A DNA stretch of 64,000 bases from Cognatundibacterium aquatile (GTDB lineage Bacteria > Pseudomonadota > Gammaproteobacteria > Burkholderiales > Burkholderiaceae_D): the NCBI RefSeq assembly GCF_014699135.1, contig NZ_JACOFT010000002.1:124001-188000 (forward strand), read 5' to 3'. A program made the position numbers and the translations under genes. Every line of letters begins with the position of its first letter. Within the stretch, counting starts at the first letter, position 1. The notes beneath the pieces were generated by a model, which saw only the letters and a list, made by a program, of their open reading frames with translations, was not told the origin of the DNA and searched no databases. Positions 9,120-20,700 of the stretch are shown here, in pieces.

Positions 9120-10373
9120 ATGGCAATTATCGAAGTTAAAGTTCCTCAGTTATCTGAGTCCGTCGCTGAAGCGACTTTACTGACATGGCATAAAAAAGTA
9201 GGTGAATCAGTAGCTCGTGATGAAAATCTGATCGACGTTGAAACAGATAAAGTTGTTCTGGAATTACCAGCACCGGACGCTGGTGTGATCACACAAATTA
9301 TCAAGGGTGATGGCAGCACAGTTGTTGCTGGTGAAGTTATCGCTATCCTCGATACAGCAGCGAGCGCCGGAACAGTTGCAACGCCTGCTGCTGTACCTGC
9401 TGCGGTTGCAGCAGCACCGGCAGTTGCTGCATCTGCTGATGCAAAATCATCGGCTGGCGTTGCTATGCCAGCAGCTGCAAAAATTCTGGCTGAAAACGGT
9501 TTATCCGCTGGCCAGGTTGATGGCTCAGGTAAAGATGGCCGTGTAACGAAAGGTGATGCATTGGCTGCTGTTGCCGGCAAAGCTGCACCTGCTGTTGCGC
9601 CTCTGGCAGTACCAGTGTCAACCAAGCCAGCATTGCAACAGGTGAATGCACCTGCGGCTGTTAACCTGGGTGATCGCCCTGAAGAACGCGTTCCTATGAG
9701 CCGTCTGCGTGCACGTATCGCTGAACGTCTGGTGCAATCGCAATCTACCAACGCGATTTTGACGACGTTCAACGAAGTCAACATGGCACCAGTCATGGAA
9801 TTGCGCAATAAGTACAAAGACAAATTTGAAAAAGAACATGGCGTGAAACTGGGTTTCATGTCTTTCTTCGTCAAAGCTGCTGTTGCTGCTCTGAAAAAAT
9901 ACCCTATCGTTAATGCATCCGTTGATGGTAACGACATCGTCTATCACGGTTACTTTGATATCGGCATCGCCGTTGGTTCGCCACGTGGTCTGGTTGTGCC
10001 TATTCTGCGTAATGCCGATCAGATGTCGATTGCTGAAATCGAAAAGAAAATCGGCGAATTCGGTGCTAAAGCGAAAGATGGTAAGTTGACGTTGGACGAC
10101 CTGACTGGCGGTACATTCTCCATCTCTAATGGCGGTACTTTCGGTTCCATGTTGTCGACACCGATCATCAATCCACCACAATCTGCGATTCTGGGCGTGC
10201 ATGCAACCAAAGACCGCGCAGTAGTTGAAAATGGTCAGATCGTCGTTCGTCCGATGAACTATCTGGCGATGTCTTACGATCACCGTATCATCGATGGTCG
10301 TGAAGCAGTATTGGCTCTGGTTGCGATGAAAGACGCGCTGGAAGATCCATCACGCTTGTTGTTGGATCTGTAA
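9120..10373 (+). CDS. sucB: Dihydrolipoyllysine succinyltransferase (E2 of 2-oxoglutarate dehydrogenase)
   Basis: It transfers the succinyl group from lipoate to CoA. Domains in order: one lipoyl domain (residues about 1-78) with the lipoyl Lys in [13 protein letters not shown]; an Ala-rich linker; a peripheral-subunit-binding domain around residues 118-150 ([10 protein letters not shown] and GRVTKGD); a 417-aa total ending in the catalytic domain with [13 protein letters not shown], whose His and Asp are catalytic. GGAGAG precedes the ATG. The linker is rich in Ala and Val, usual for flexible E2 linkers. Confidence 0.97.
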   Translation: MAIIEVKVPQLSESVAEATLLTWHKKVGESVARDENLIDVETDKVVLELPAPDAGVITQIIKGDGSTVVAGEVIAILDTAASAGTVATPAAVPAAVAAAPAVAASADAKSSAGVAMPAAAKILAENGLSAGQVDGSGKDGRVTKGDALAAVAGKAAPAVAPLAVPVSTKPALQQVNAPAAVNLGDRPEERVPMSRLRARIAERLVQSQSTNAILTTFNEVNMAPVMELRNKYKDKFEKEHGVKLGFMSFFVKAAVAALKKYPIVNASVDGNDIVYHGYFDIGIAVGSPRGLVVPILRNADQMSIAEIEKKIGEFGAKAKDGKLTLDDLTGGTFSISNGGTFGSMLSTPIINPPQSAILGVHATKDRAVVENGQIVVRPMNYLAMSYDHRIIDGREAVLALVAMKDALEDPSRLLLDL

Positions 10374-10385
10374 GAGGCCATCGTC

Positions 10386-10742
10386 GTGAACATCGCTGAC
10401 GACATCAAACGTCTGCATGAACTGCATCAGGCAGGAGCCCTGACTGATGCAGAGTTCGCGCAAGCAAAGGCGAAGCTCCTGTCTTCCGTTGGAAGCGGAG
10501 CTTCTTCTCAGGACGCACACAGTAATTCCTTTTCCGGTATCGATGATTCCCTGAATCAGTTAAACCGTTTCCGCCGCTCGAATACCGATCGTTGGCTGGG
10601 CGGTATTTGCGGTGGTTTAGGCAAATTCACCGGGTTGGAATCCTGGATATGGCGTTTGCTGTTTGTCTTTTTCACTTGTTATTTTGGCGCGGGTCTGGTC
10701 GCTTATGTTTTAGCGTGGATTTTTGTGCCAGAAGAAGAGTGA
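10386..10742 (+). CDS. SHOCT plus PspC domain small membrane protein
   Basis: The protein has 118 aa from GTG 10386, with AAGAGG 8 bases upstream. Residues 1-35 (DIKRLHELHQAGALTDAEFAQAKAKLL, quoted in part) match the short SHOCT motif. Residues about 58-118 match PspC: R-x-x-x-D-R-W-L-G-G-I-C-G-G-L-G, a membrane segment (LLFVFFTCYFGAGLVAYVLA) and a C-terminal WIFVPEEE. PspC proteins are linked to envelope stress in enterobacteria. Here it sits 12 bases after sucB and 68 before lpdA, in the same direction, so it is likely co-transcribed with them. Its role there is unknown. Confidence 0.85.
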   Translation: MNIADDIKRLHELHQAGALTDAEFAQAKAKLLSSVGSGASSQDAHSNSFSGIDDSLNQLNRFRRSNTDRWLGGICGGLGKFTGLESWIWRLLFVFFTCYFGAGLVAYVLAWIFVPEEE

Positions 10743-10810
10743 ATCCGCCTGTTCACCGTATGTCTTTTCCTCACGCGTAATCAGAAACAATCAGAAATCA
10801 GGATAAATCC

Positions 10811-12238
<1,428 letters not shown>

Positions 12239-12260
12239 TCGATACGTCATCTGCACCACG

Positions 12261-12297
12261 ATAAAAATGGACGAGTCGGATACTCGTCCATTTTTAT
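12261..12297 (+). terminator. Rho-independent terminator after lpdA
   Basis: A 16-bp perfect stem (12261-12276 with 12282-12297) carries the core GGACGAGT/ACTCGTCC, a 5-base loop (CGGAT) and flanking A and T runs. It ends the sucAB-lpdA operon. Confidence 0.93.
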
Positions 12298-12484
12298 TAT
12301 TGCCGTACCCGCCGTGTCAACGCAGGTTGGCGTTACCGGCGGTCAACGACCAGCCAGACTGGTACCCGTATTTTTCTGATCAGCGAATGATGTGGTTTCT
12401 GTTGTCAGCATGAATCAGCATGAATCAACGCACGGATGAATGATGGCATCGATGCGTACCGCACAAAATACGTGAGGAAACAGC

Positions 12485-13597
12485 TTGAAAAAACAGACTA
12501 TGGATGTACAACAGTTTTACGACGAAGCGCTGACCCAGCGTGGATTTAAAGCCGACGAAGCGCAGAAGCGCGCCGTTGATCGCCTGCAGCGAGCCTATGA
12601 AGAATGGGTGCTGTACAAAGGAAAACGGGCGAACAAGCTGACCCGCCTTATCACCCGTCCTGAAGTGCCGCGCGGCGTTTATATGTGGGGCGGAGTAGGG
12701 CGCGGCAAGTCGTTTTTGATGGACAGCTTTTATTCCGTCGTCCCGGTTGTGCGTAAAACCCGTCTGCATTTTCACGAATTCATGCGCGCTGTACATCGTC
12801 AGTTAGACGAACTCAAAGGCGTCGCTGATCCGCTGGATGAAGTCGCCAAACGCATCGCCAAAAAATACCGCCTGATCTGCTTTGATGAGTTCCATGTGTC
12901 CGACGTCGCGGATGCGATGCTGCTTTATAACCTGCTCAAAGCCTTGTTTGATAACGGCGTGTCGTTTGTCATGACATCCAATTACCAGCCCGATCTGCTG
13001 TATCCCGAAGGTCTGCATCGCGACCGCATGCTGCCGACGATCGCCTTGCTCAAAGAAAAGCTCGATGTGATGAACGTCGATTCCGGTAATGATTATCGCA
13101 AACGTGCGCTGGAACAAGTGCAGGCGTATCTGACGCCGCTCTCAGCCGCGACCGATAAAGCGCTGCGCGATACGTTTTCGCGTATTGCCGACACCAAAGA
13201 CGAAGACCCGCATGTTGATATCGAAGGCCGCACACTGAAAGCACTGCGCCGTGCCGGTGGTGTGATCTGGTTTGATTTTCATACGCTGTGCGGCGGCCCG
13301 CGTTCGCAGAATGATTACCTCGAAATCGCCAGCCGCTTTCATACCGTGATTTTGTCCGCCATTCCTTGCATGTCCGCTGCCATGTCATCAGAGGCGCGGC
13401 GTTTCACCTGGCTGATCGACGTGTTTTACGATAACAAGGTCAAACTGATTATGTCTGCCGAAGTCGCACCGGAAGAGCTGTATACTAAGGGCACACTCTC
13501 GAACGAGTTTCACCGCACGGTTTCACGTATCGTTGAAATGCAATCGAAAGAATACATGGAAGCCGATCAACGCCAACTTGCCGATAACCTAGCCTGA
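12485..13597 (+). CDS. zapE: Cell-division ATPase ZapE (AFG1-like)
   Basis: ZapE proteins are AAA-type ATPases that act at the late Z ring in other Gram-negatives. The product has 370 aa with Walker A GGVGRGKSFLMDSFY (about residue 75) and Walker B LICFDEFHVSDVADAM; the AFG1-like body continues to the end. The TTG at 12485 is preferred because GAGG (12474-12477) lies 7 bases upstream; ATG 12500 would leave 22. Upstream, CAGCATGAAT is repeated in tandem (12406-12425). The stop overlaps the next gene's ATG (TGATG). Confidence 0.92.
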   Translation: MKKQTMDVQQFYDEALTQRGFKADEAQKRAVDRLQRAYEEWVLYKGKRANKLTRLITRPEVPRGVYMWGGVGRGKSFLMDSFYSVVPVVRKTRLHFHEFMRAVHRQLDELKGVADPLDEVAKRIAKKYRLICFDEFHVSDVADAMLLYNLLKALFDNGVSFVMTSNYQPDLLYPEGLHRDRMLPTIALLKEKLDVMNVDSGNDYRKRALEQVQAYLTPLSAATDKALRDTFSRIADTKDEDPHVDIEGRTLKALRRAGGVIWFDFHTLCGGPRSQNDYLEIASRFHTVILSAIPCMSAAMSSEARRFTWLIDVFYDNKVKLIMSAEVAPEELYTKGTLSNEFHRTVSRIVEMQSKEYMEADQRQLADNLA

Positions 13598-14007
13598 TGA
13601 AATTTCTCTCACACTTATTTATTTCCAGCCTGCTGCTGACTGGCATCAGCGCGGCGCATGCCGATACCGTGGCTGATCAGAGAAAAGCAGAACTCGCCAG
13701 CATCGCCCAACTCGTGCAAGACATGGACGGGCGCTATCCGGTCAACAGCATACAAACCAACGAAGTCGCCGATGCCGTCATCGCCGAAAGCGAGACTCTG
13801 CAACGCCGCCTGCAAACCTGGTATCAGGCAGCAGAGCGCCATTGCTATGACATTTTTTTCGTCAACGACTGCCTGCAAGACATCAAAGTGCAACGCCGCC
13901 GTTACCTGCCGACCTTGCAGCGCATGTCTATCGAAGCCAAAGCCGTACAACGCCAGATTCGCGTGATCGAAAAAGACCGCGAACAAGCCCGCAAACAAGT
14001 CGATTAA
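13597..14007 (+). CDS. Small exported protein of unknown function, coupled to zapE
   Basis: The 136-aa product starts in the TGATG overlap with zapE, so translation is probably coupled. Residues 1-22 form a signal peptide (MKFLSHLFISSLLLTG, cleavage after A-H-A). The mature part is helical, charged and contains two Cys 11 residues apart (C-Y-D-I-F-F-V-N-D-C region), which could form a disulfide in the periplasm. The C-terminus is a basic coiled-coil-like helix (IEKDREQARKQVD). I do not recognise a family. Confidence 0.75.
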   Translation: MKFLSHLFISSLLLTGISAAHADTVADQRKAELASIAQLVQDMDGRYPVNSIQTNEVADAVIAESETLQRRLQTWYQAAERHCYDIFFVNDCLQDIKVQRRRYLPTLQRMSIEAKAVQRQIRVIEKDREQARKQVD

Positions 14008-14100
14008 TCCTCGCTTCATCCTCGCTTATTCCCCATTTCACCGCCCGTCGCCACCGCCAGTGGCGACACTCCTCAGATCGCTTTGGGAACCGTAAAAAGT

Positions 14101-14175
14101 GATAAAAAGGGGGAGTATGCGGCATTTTCACCTTATTCTCAGCGTTAATGCTGGGCTTTAAAATATACTCCCCCC
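14101..14175 (+). repeat. Dispersed palindromic element, copy 1
   Basis: GATAAAAAG leads into GGGGGAGTAT (14109-14118), then a 34-base spacer, then GGGCTTTAAAATATACTCCCCCC (14153-14175, quoted here across its two parts GGGCTTTAAA and ATATACTCCCCCC). The ends GGGGGAGTAT and ATACTCCCCC are exact inverted repeats. A second copy in opposite orientation lies at 39904-39991 with the same blocks and exactly the same 34-base spacing. It lies in the 287-base gap between the zapE-linked gene and the helicase gene. Confidence 0.8.
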
Positions 14176-14233
14176 AGTATTTTTAGTCTCATTTAGCAGG
14201 CTAGCGGGCTCCAAATCGTGTGTGCGTCGCCCT

Positions 14234-14266
14234 TTGTACTTTCTCAGCATCAGAATGCGGTATAGT
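14234..14266 (+). promoter_or_regulatory. Candidate promoter of the helicase gene
   Basis: TATAGT at 14261-14266 is a good -10 (5 of 6), 29 bases before the start codon. The upstream TTGTAC (14234-14239) is a reasonable -35 sequence, but the 21-base spacing is too long, so the -35 assignment is weak. Confidence 0.35.
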
Positions 14267-14294
14267 GCCGACCATCTTTCAGTAAAGCATAGTC

Positions 14295-15560
14295 ATGTCA
14301 TTTTCCAGCCTGGGCCTCACGGCCGTACTTCTGAGCGCCTTGCGCGACCGTAGTTATACCGAAGCGACTGCCGTGCAGGTCGCCGCGATTCCTGTGATTT
14401 TGCAAGGCAAAGATGTGATTGCCGAGGCGCAGACCGGCTCCGGGAAAACCATCGCCTTCTGTGCGCCGCTCTTGCAAAATCTGGTGCTGACGGCGGCGCG
14501 TCCGCGAGCGGTGCAGGTGTTGATTCTGGTACCGACCCGCGAGCTTGCCGCGCAAGTCGGCACCACGCTGAGCAGCCTGTGTAAATCGGTCGCGCCTGCT
14601 GCCAAACTGGCGGTGGTGTTTGGCGGTGTCTCGATTAATCCGCAAATGCTGCATTTACGCGGCGGTGCTGACATAGTGATCGCGACGCCAGGGCGTTTGC
14701 TGGATCTGATCGATCACAATGCCTTGTCATTGGCGCGCGTGAATACGCTGGTGCTGGATGAGGCTGATCGTTTGCTGGAGCTGGGCTTTGCCGATGAGTT
14801 AAACCGCATCGTGGCGATGTTGCCTGCACAGCGTCAGAATTTATTATTTTCTGCGACGTTTGCGCCGGAAGTGGAAAGCCTGGCAGCGCGCATCAGCCCG
14901 CAACCGGAACGTATTCGCATAGAAGTCACCGACGCCGGTAAGCCGGATATCGTACAAAGGGCGATCAGTGTTGATGCGCCTCGCCGCACCCAATTATTGC
15001 GGCATCTGCTGAGCAGCGAAGGGTGGCCGCGCGTGCTGGTGTTTGTCGCGACCAAATATGCGGCAGAGCTGGTGGCGGTGAAATTGCGCCGCGCGCATAT
15101 TCCAGCGGAACCATTTCATGGCGAGCTGACGCAGGGCAAGCGCGAACAAGTGCTGGCCGATTTCAAGGCGTCGCGCCTGAAGGTGGTGGTGGCAACCGAT
15201 GTTGCTGCGCGAGGCATCGACATCGCCCAGTTGCCGGTGGTGGTGAATTATGATTTACCGCGTTCCAGCGATGATTATATTCATCGCATAGGCCGTACTG
15301 GCCGCGCTGGTCTCAGCGGGCAGGCGTATAACTTTGTGACGCCGGAATCCGCCGCCCATTTTGCGCTGATCGCGCGTAAGCAAGGTTTGCGTTTGGAGCT
15401 GGAATCGATCCCGGGTTTTGAGGCCAGCAGTTTGCCTGTTGCTGCCAGCGAGCGTGTGCTGGATGTGAATGGTGGCGTGAAAGGGAAGCGCCCCAGCAAA
15501 AAAGACAAATTACGCGCCCTCGCGGCGCAGCAGGCGGCAGAAGCAAAAGACGATAATTAA
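14295..15560 (+). CDS. DEAD-box RNA helicase, RhlE-like
   Basis: The 421-aa protein is a complete superfamily-2 helicase core. Q motif: FSSLGL with Y-T-E-A-T-A-V-Q. Motif I AQTGSGKT, Ia PTRELAAQ, Ib TPGRLLDL, II DEADRLLELGF, III SAT, V VATDVAARGIDI, VI HRIGRTGRAG. The C-terminal tail (GKRPSKKDKLRALAAQQ) is short and basic, as in RhlE-like proteins that remodel rRNA or mRNA. It lacks the DbpA RNA-binding domain. The C-terminal end is convergent with the aminotransferase gene, with only 55 bases between and no obvious terminator. Confidence 0.9.
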   Translation: MSFSSLGLTAVLLSALRDRSYTEATAVQVAAIPVILQGKDVIAEAQTGSGKTIAFCAPLLQNLVLTAARPRAVQVLILVPTRELAAQVGTTLSSLCKSVAPAAKLAVVFGGVSINPQMLHLRGGADIVIATPGRLLDLIDHNALSLARVNTLVLDEADRLLELGFADELNRIVAMLPAQRQNLLFSATFAPEVESLAARISPQPERIRIEVTDAGKPDIVQRAISVDAPRRTQLLRHLLSSEGWPRVLVFVATKYAAELVAVKLRRAHIPAEPFHGELTQGKREQVLADFKASRLKVVVATDVAARGIDIAQLPVVVNYDLPRSSDDYIHRIGRTGRAGLSGQAYNFVTPESAAHFALIARKQGLRLELESIPGFEASSLPVAASERVLDVNGGVKGKRPSKKDKLRALAAQQAAEAKDDN

Positions 15561-15615
15561 GCTGGGCTGCAATGTCGCCGCGATCTTGCTGCTAATCTGC
15601 CGTTATTGTTCAAGC

Positions 15616-16782
15616 TTACAGCGCAGCCAGTCTGGCGATCGCAGTTTCCAGTGTTGCATCCTGTTTCGCAAAACAAAAGCGCACGACGCCGGATTCTTTT
15701 GCTTGCTGATAAAAGGCCGATACGGGAATTGCCGCAACGCCAATTTCGCTGGTCAGCCAGCGCGCAAAATCGAGTTCCGGTAAATCTGAAATCGCGCTGT
15801 AATCCACACTTTGAAAATACGTACCCGCGCACGGCAGCAAGCGGAAGCGGGATTGTTGCAGACCATCGCGGAAGAGGTCGCGCTTACGTTGATAAAACGC
15901 GGGCAATTCCAGATACGGCGCGGGATTTTGCATGTACTGCGCTAATCCAACCTGCATAGGCGTATTCACGGTGAAGACGTTGAACTGATGCACTTTGCGG
16001 AATTCTGCCATCAGCGCCGCCGGGGCGACGACGTAGCCGACTTTCCAGCCGGTCACATGATACGTTTTACCAAAACTGGAAATAATATAGCTGCGCTGCG
16101 CCAGTTCCGGGTGGCGCGCGAGTGATTCGTGGCGTTGCCCATCATAGACCATGTGTTCATACACTTCGTCCGAGGCAATGAGGATGCGGGTGTCGCGCAC
16201 AATGTCTGTCAATGCCGCGATATCGCTGGCGCTCAGCACAAAGCCGGTAGGATTGTGCGGCGAATTGAGCATGAGCAGCCGCGTTTTGCCGGTGATGCTG
16301 GCGCGGACTTTGTCCCACGGAATGCTGTAGCCGTGCTCGCCTAATTCCATGCTGACGAAAACCGGCACGCCACCGGCGAGTCTGATCGACGGCACATAGC
16401 TGTCATACGCAGGTTCGATCACAATAACTTCATCTCCCGCATGCACGCAGGCCAGCAAGATGGTTAATATGCCTTGCGTGGCCCCGGCGGTGATAGTAAT
16501 TTCGCTGGCAGGATCATATTGATAGCCATAAATAGCCGCGATTTTTGCGGCGATCTGCTCTCTGAAGATGGCGACGCCTGGCATCGGTGGATATTGATTG
16601 TGGCCAGCGGCCATGGCCTGCGTCACTGCGGCGGGTAGCGCGGGGTCGCAATCGAAATCCGGAAATCCTTGTCCCAGATTCACGGCTTTTTTCTCAGCGG
16701 CAAGTGCCGACATCACCGAAAAAATCGTGGTGCCGACTTCGGATAATTTGGAAGCAGGAATGAAACTGGTAGTCGTTGTCAT
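15616..16782 (-). CDS. PLP-dependent aminotransferase, class I/II (YbdL/kynurenine-aminotransferase-like)
   Basis: The 388-aa protein belongs to fold-type I aminotransferases. Key sites: NLGQGFPDFDCDP and the N-terminal QYPPMPG; SPHNPTGFVL with the conserved Asn; the PLP Lys in SSFGKTYHVTGWKVGY; and the C-terminal VVRFCFAKQD with the carboxylate-binding Arg. The pattern is close to E. coli YbdL, a methionine aminotransferase, so a methionine/aromatic transaminase is the best guess. It is divergent from nothing and follows upp on the same strand, separated by upp's terminator. Confidence 0.88.
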   Translation of the reverse strand: MTTTTSFIPASKLSEVGTTIFSVMSALAAEKKAVNLGQGFPDFDCDPALPAAVTQAMAAGHNQYPPMPGVAIFREQIAAKIAAIYGYQYDPASEITITAGATQGILTILLACVHAGDEVIVIEPAYDSYVPSIRLAGGVPVFVSMELGEHGYSIPWDKVRASITGKTRLLMLNSPHNPTGFVLSASDIAALTDIVRDTRILIASDEVYEHMVYDGQRHESLARHPELAQRSYIISSFGKTYHVTGWKVGYVVAPAALMAEFRKVHQFNVFTVNTPMQVGLAQYMQNPAPYLELPAFYQRKRDLFRDGLQQSRFRLLPCAGTYFQSVDYSAISDLPELDFARWLTSEIGVAAIPVSAFYQQAKESGVVRFCFAKQDATLETAIARLAAL

Positions 16783-16827
16783 ATTCAGTGCAGGGAAATA
16801 GATGCTGTATTTCTGACAGCAGAGACA

Positions 16828-16864
16828 AAAACGCCCCGGCGCTGTCAGGCTACCGGGGCGTTTT
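16828..16864 (-). terminator. Rho-independent terminator after upp
   Basis: AAAACGCCCCGG (16828-16839) pairs with CCGGGGCGTTTT (16853-16864) around a 13-base loop. Read on the minus strand it lies just past the upp stop and is followed by T. Confidence 0.9.
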
Positions 16865-16872
16865 ACTTAGAT

Positions 16873-17511
16873 TTATTTGGTACCGAACAATCGGTCACCA
16901 GCATCGCCCAAGCCCGGAACGATATAACCATGATCGTTCAGGCATTGATCGATGGATGCGGTAATCACAGGCACATCAGGATGCGCGTTTTGCATGACCT
17001 TGATGCCTTCCGGCGCTGCCAGCAGGCAGACAAATTTAATCGACTTCGCACCGCCTTGTTTCAGGCGGGTGATTGCTGCCGCTGCTGAGTTACCGGTGGC
17101 AAGCATAGGATCAACCACGATCACCAGACGGTCAGCGATATCTTCCGGCACTTTGTAGTAATACTCGACCGGTTCCAGCGTTGCCGGGTCGCGGTACAGG
17201 CCGATATGACCGACGCGCGCATTCGGCAACAGATCCAGCATGCCATCCAATATGCCGTTACCGGCACGCAGCACAGAGATCACGCAAAGTTTTTTGCCGC
17301 TGATCGTCGGTGCATCGATGACCTGAATCGGGGTTTCGATCCGGGTGAATTCGATAGGCAGATCGCGTGTGACTTCGTACGCCAGCATCTGGCTGATCTC
17401 GCGCAGCAGACGGCGGAAATTATCTGTTGGTGTGTCTTTGCTGCGCATCAGCGACAGTTTGTGCTGCACTAACGGATGTTTGATTTCAGTCACTAATTCG
17501 TTCAAGGTCAT
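16873..17511 (-). CDS. upp: Uracil phosphoribosyltransferase
   Basis: This salvage enzyme makes UMP from uracil and PRPP. The 212-aa sequence has the PRPP loop [15 protein letters not shown], the uracil-binding region [14 protein letters not shown] and AAPEGIKVM. The ATG at 17511 stands only one base from AGGAG on the minus strand; a TTG two codons inside (17505) has 7-base spacing and may be the true start, giving 210 aa. It is divergent from the giant coiled-coil gene. Confidence 0.95.
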   Translation of the reverse strand: MTLNELVTEIKHPLVQHKLSLMRSKDTPTDNFRRLLREISQMLAYEVTRDLPIEFTRIETPIQVIDAPTISGKKLCVISVLRAGNGILDGMLDLLPNARVGHIGLYRDPATLEPVEYYYKVPEDIADRLVIVVDPMLATGNSAAAAITRLKQGGAKSIKFVCLLAAPEGIKVMQNAHPDVPVITASIDQCLNDHGYIVPGLGDAGDRLFGTK

Positions 17512-17720
17512 TCTCCTGCTGATTTTGGTGTGACCGCTATTTTACGTCCCCGCGCTGTTTTAGGGGAGGCGTTCATTCACGAATAAATGGGAATAGAGGG
17601 GTTTTTCTCGCTTTACTCTGGCGATTGTTTGATTTTTCTTCATTGATAATTCAGGGTAAGAAGTTCCGGAGCCGCCAGGCCAGCGACTTTAGGGAACGAC
17701 TACTATCTCAGGAGTGAAGA

Positions 17721-20700
17721 ATGGACAGCAATCAGTCATTATTAAATAAATTTTCTTTAGGGAATTTCTCCCTTGATCAGCGTATGGATCAGAAAGAAGA
17801 TTTTTTATCTTCTCCTGATGATCTGGAGTCGAATTCCCGTATCGACGTTAAGGGCATACGTGAAGCGATTGCCCGTGTTGAAGCTGAAGCCCGTGCCACG
17901 GTCGCCTCTGAAACCCGTCTGAAAGCAGAAGCACAGGCTCGTGCGATGGCAGAAGCCCGCGCGCAGGCAGAAGCCGAGGCTGCCGAGTTGGCGCAAAGAA
18001 AACTGCAGTTGGAACAGGAAGCTGCAGAAAGCAGCCGGACAAGATTACTCGCTGAAAAGCAATCGCAGGCCGCCAGCGCAGCCCGGATTGCTGCGAATGA
18101 ACAGGAAGCACGTGATTTACAAGAGCGTGCGCAAATGGAAAGCCGTGCCCGCGCACAATCTGAGCAACGTCAGAAGATAGAGCAGGAAGCCAAAGCCCGT
18201 GCTGAAATGCAGTTCAAGGCAGAGTCAGAAATTACCGCCAAAGCACAGGCAACAGTAACCCAGTTAAGCAAACAGACAGAAGCCGCAAAAAACTGGGCTG
18301 CTGAACGTTTCGCTGCATCCGAAAGTGCGCGCCAGCAGGCCGTTGAGCGTGCCCGTGCGGATGCACGTATTGCAGAACTGGCACGTGAACGCGAAAAACG
18401 CGAACGTGAAGCACGCGAAACCTCAGAAATGCTGGTCAAAGTACGCAGCGAAACCATGCAGGCCAGCAAAGAACGTGATCAAGCCGATGCGATGGCACTC
18501 GAATTTGCCATCAGTCGCGCCCCTGTGGAAGCACGGGCGAGAGAAGATGCGATTGCCCGCTTAGCCATAGAGCAGGAGCATGAAGCTATTGCTCAGGCTC
18601 GTATGGAATCTGAACGCCGCGCAGCAGAAGCAATCCAGATGCGCATGCAGGCTGAGCAAGACTTGTATGCGGCTGCTTCCAAGCGTGAACAGGCAGAAGT
18701 GATTGCCACAGCCACGGCACAAGCCCGCCGCGAAGCGGAAGACAAAATCCGCCAGGTCACAGAATCCCGTATCCGTGCTGAGCGCGAATTGCAATCGACG
18801 GCAATGCATCGCATTGAGAATGAACAACAGGCAGATGCTCAGGCACGTACGCGCCTGCAAGCAGAAGCCGAGGCATCCGAAGAAGCCCGTCAACGCCGTA
18901 TCGCTGAACAGGAAGCAACAGAAATCGCCCGTCAGCGCGCGGCGGAAGAACAGCGCGCTGCCAAGCTGGCTAAAGAACGCATAGAAATTGAACGGGTTGC
19001 GGTACAGGCTGCCCGTGAGCAGGCTAATGCCGAACAACAAGCCCTGAGCGCCAGTGCGTTTCAGGCCGATTTACTCAAGCGTGCCAGCGCTGCTGCCGAG
19101 CTGAAGGCAAAAAAAGCAGAAGAATTAGTCGCTGCGGAACAAATGCGGGCGGAAGCCGAACAAAAAGCAGTGAATGCACTCGATGCAAAACTGCAGGCCG
19201 AGCGTCAGAAAGCAGAAGAAGCGGAAGCCCGTGCCAAAGCTGATGAAGCCCACGCCGAACTGTTGCGCATGCAGGAAGCGGCTGATCGCGCAGCACGCGT
19301 AGCGCAGGAAACTGAATATATCGCAGAAAAAATTGCGCTGGAAAAAGCCATAGAACAAGCTGAGTTGCAGCAAAAAATGGCAGAAGCAACAGTGAAGAAG
19401 AGCAGGGACGTCAGTGAACTCCTTCGCGTTCAACAACAATGTGCTCAGGATGAGGCGAAAGCAATGGAACTACTCGATGAGAAACTGGATGTAGAACGTC
19501 GTCGTGCCGAGGCGGTTCAGCAAATGCTGAAAACTGCAGAAGAAAAACTGGCGCTGGAGCAGGCTGCACAACTGGAACTCGAAGCAAAGCAGCGTGCCGA
19601 AGAGGAAATGAAAGCGATTGCTGCCGCAAAAGAGCAAGCCGAGCGTGAGCAAAGACTGGCGCAGGAAGCCGCTAATCAGGCAGAACTGACAGCGCTGGAG
19701 CAAGCCGAAATTCAAAAAGAAGTACAACGCAAAGCGGCGGCCCTGGCACTGTTGAAATCGCAACAGGCAGTTGAAATGACGCGTGCCGAGCAGGTTCGTA
19801 CCGAAGCGGAAAAACAGGCAGTATGCGCAGCGCAGGAAAAGCTGGAAGCAGAAAAAGCCACGGCAGAACAAGTGATCGCCCGTGCCCATGCTGATCGTCA
19901 GCATGTCAATGTATTGCAGGCACGTCAGCAACAGGAATCGGAAGCCCGGACTGCACGTCAGGCATTGATCCAGGCGGAGCAAGCCCGCCTGCAAAAAATG
20001 CAGGAGCATGCTGAGTTGCAAAAGCAAGCAGCCAGCGCGGCTCAATCCAAAGTCGCAGAAGCCGAAGAGTTAGGTAAAACCTTGCGCCTGCGCGCAGAGT
20101 CAGAACAAAAAGCGCTCGGACTGGTGCAGGAAAAATTACAGGCAGAAAAGAAATTAACGGCAGAATTGCAGGCGAAAGCAAAAGTCGAGCAGGAAGAGCG
20201 CGATCAGCATCTGGCCAGACTGGAAGCAGAGCAAGCGCTGCGTAGTGCGACAGAATTAAAACTCGCTGAAGAAAAAAAATTGTTCGAGCAAAATGCGGCG
20301 CAGGCGCAGGCTGAACAGCAGGCAGCGCAGGCAGCAGCGGCACGTGTTAAAGCGGCAGCGCAGATCACACGTCTGGAACAGGAAAAAGCACAATCGCAAC
20401 AGCAGGCAGCAGCGGCGCTGGAGCAACAAGCGAAATTGGAGCAGGAACGTACCGATGCCGAAAAATCTATCGCGAAAGCTGCAACAGAAAAACTGACGGC
20501 AGAAAAAATCGCCCATGCTGCTGCCCAGGCAAAAGCGATTGCAGAGCAAGAGCAGGCCGTTGCAGCCGCAGAACGTGCACGTGCCGAGCAAGAGGCAAGC
20601 CAGATGGCTGAGGCGAAACTGCAGGCAGAAAAAGCCTTGCAATTGCAGGCGCAGGCGTATGCGGCCAGCCAGCAAAAAGCGCATCAACTGGTGGTTGAAA

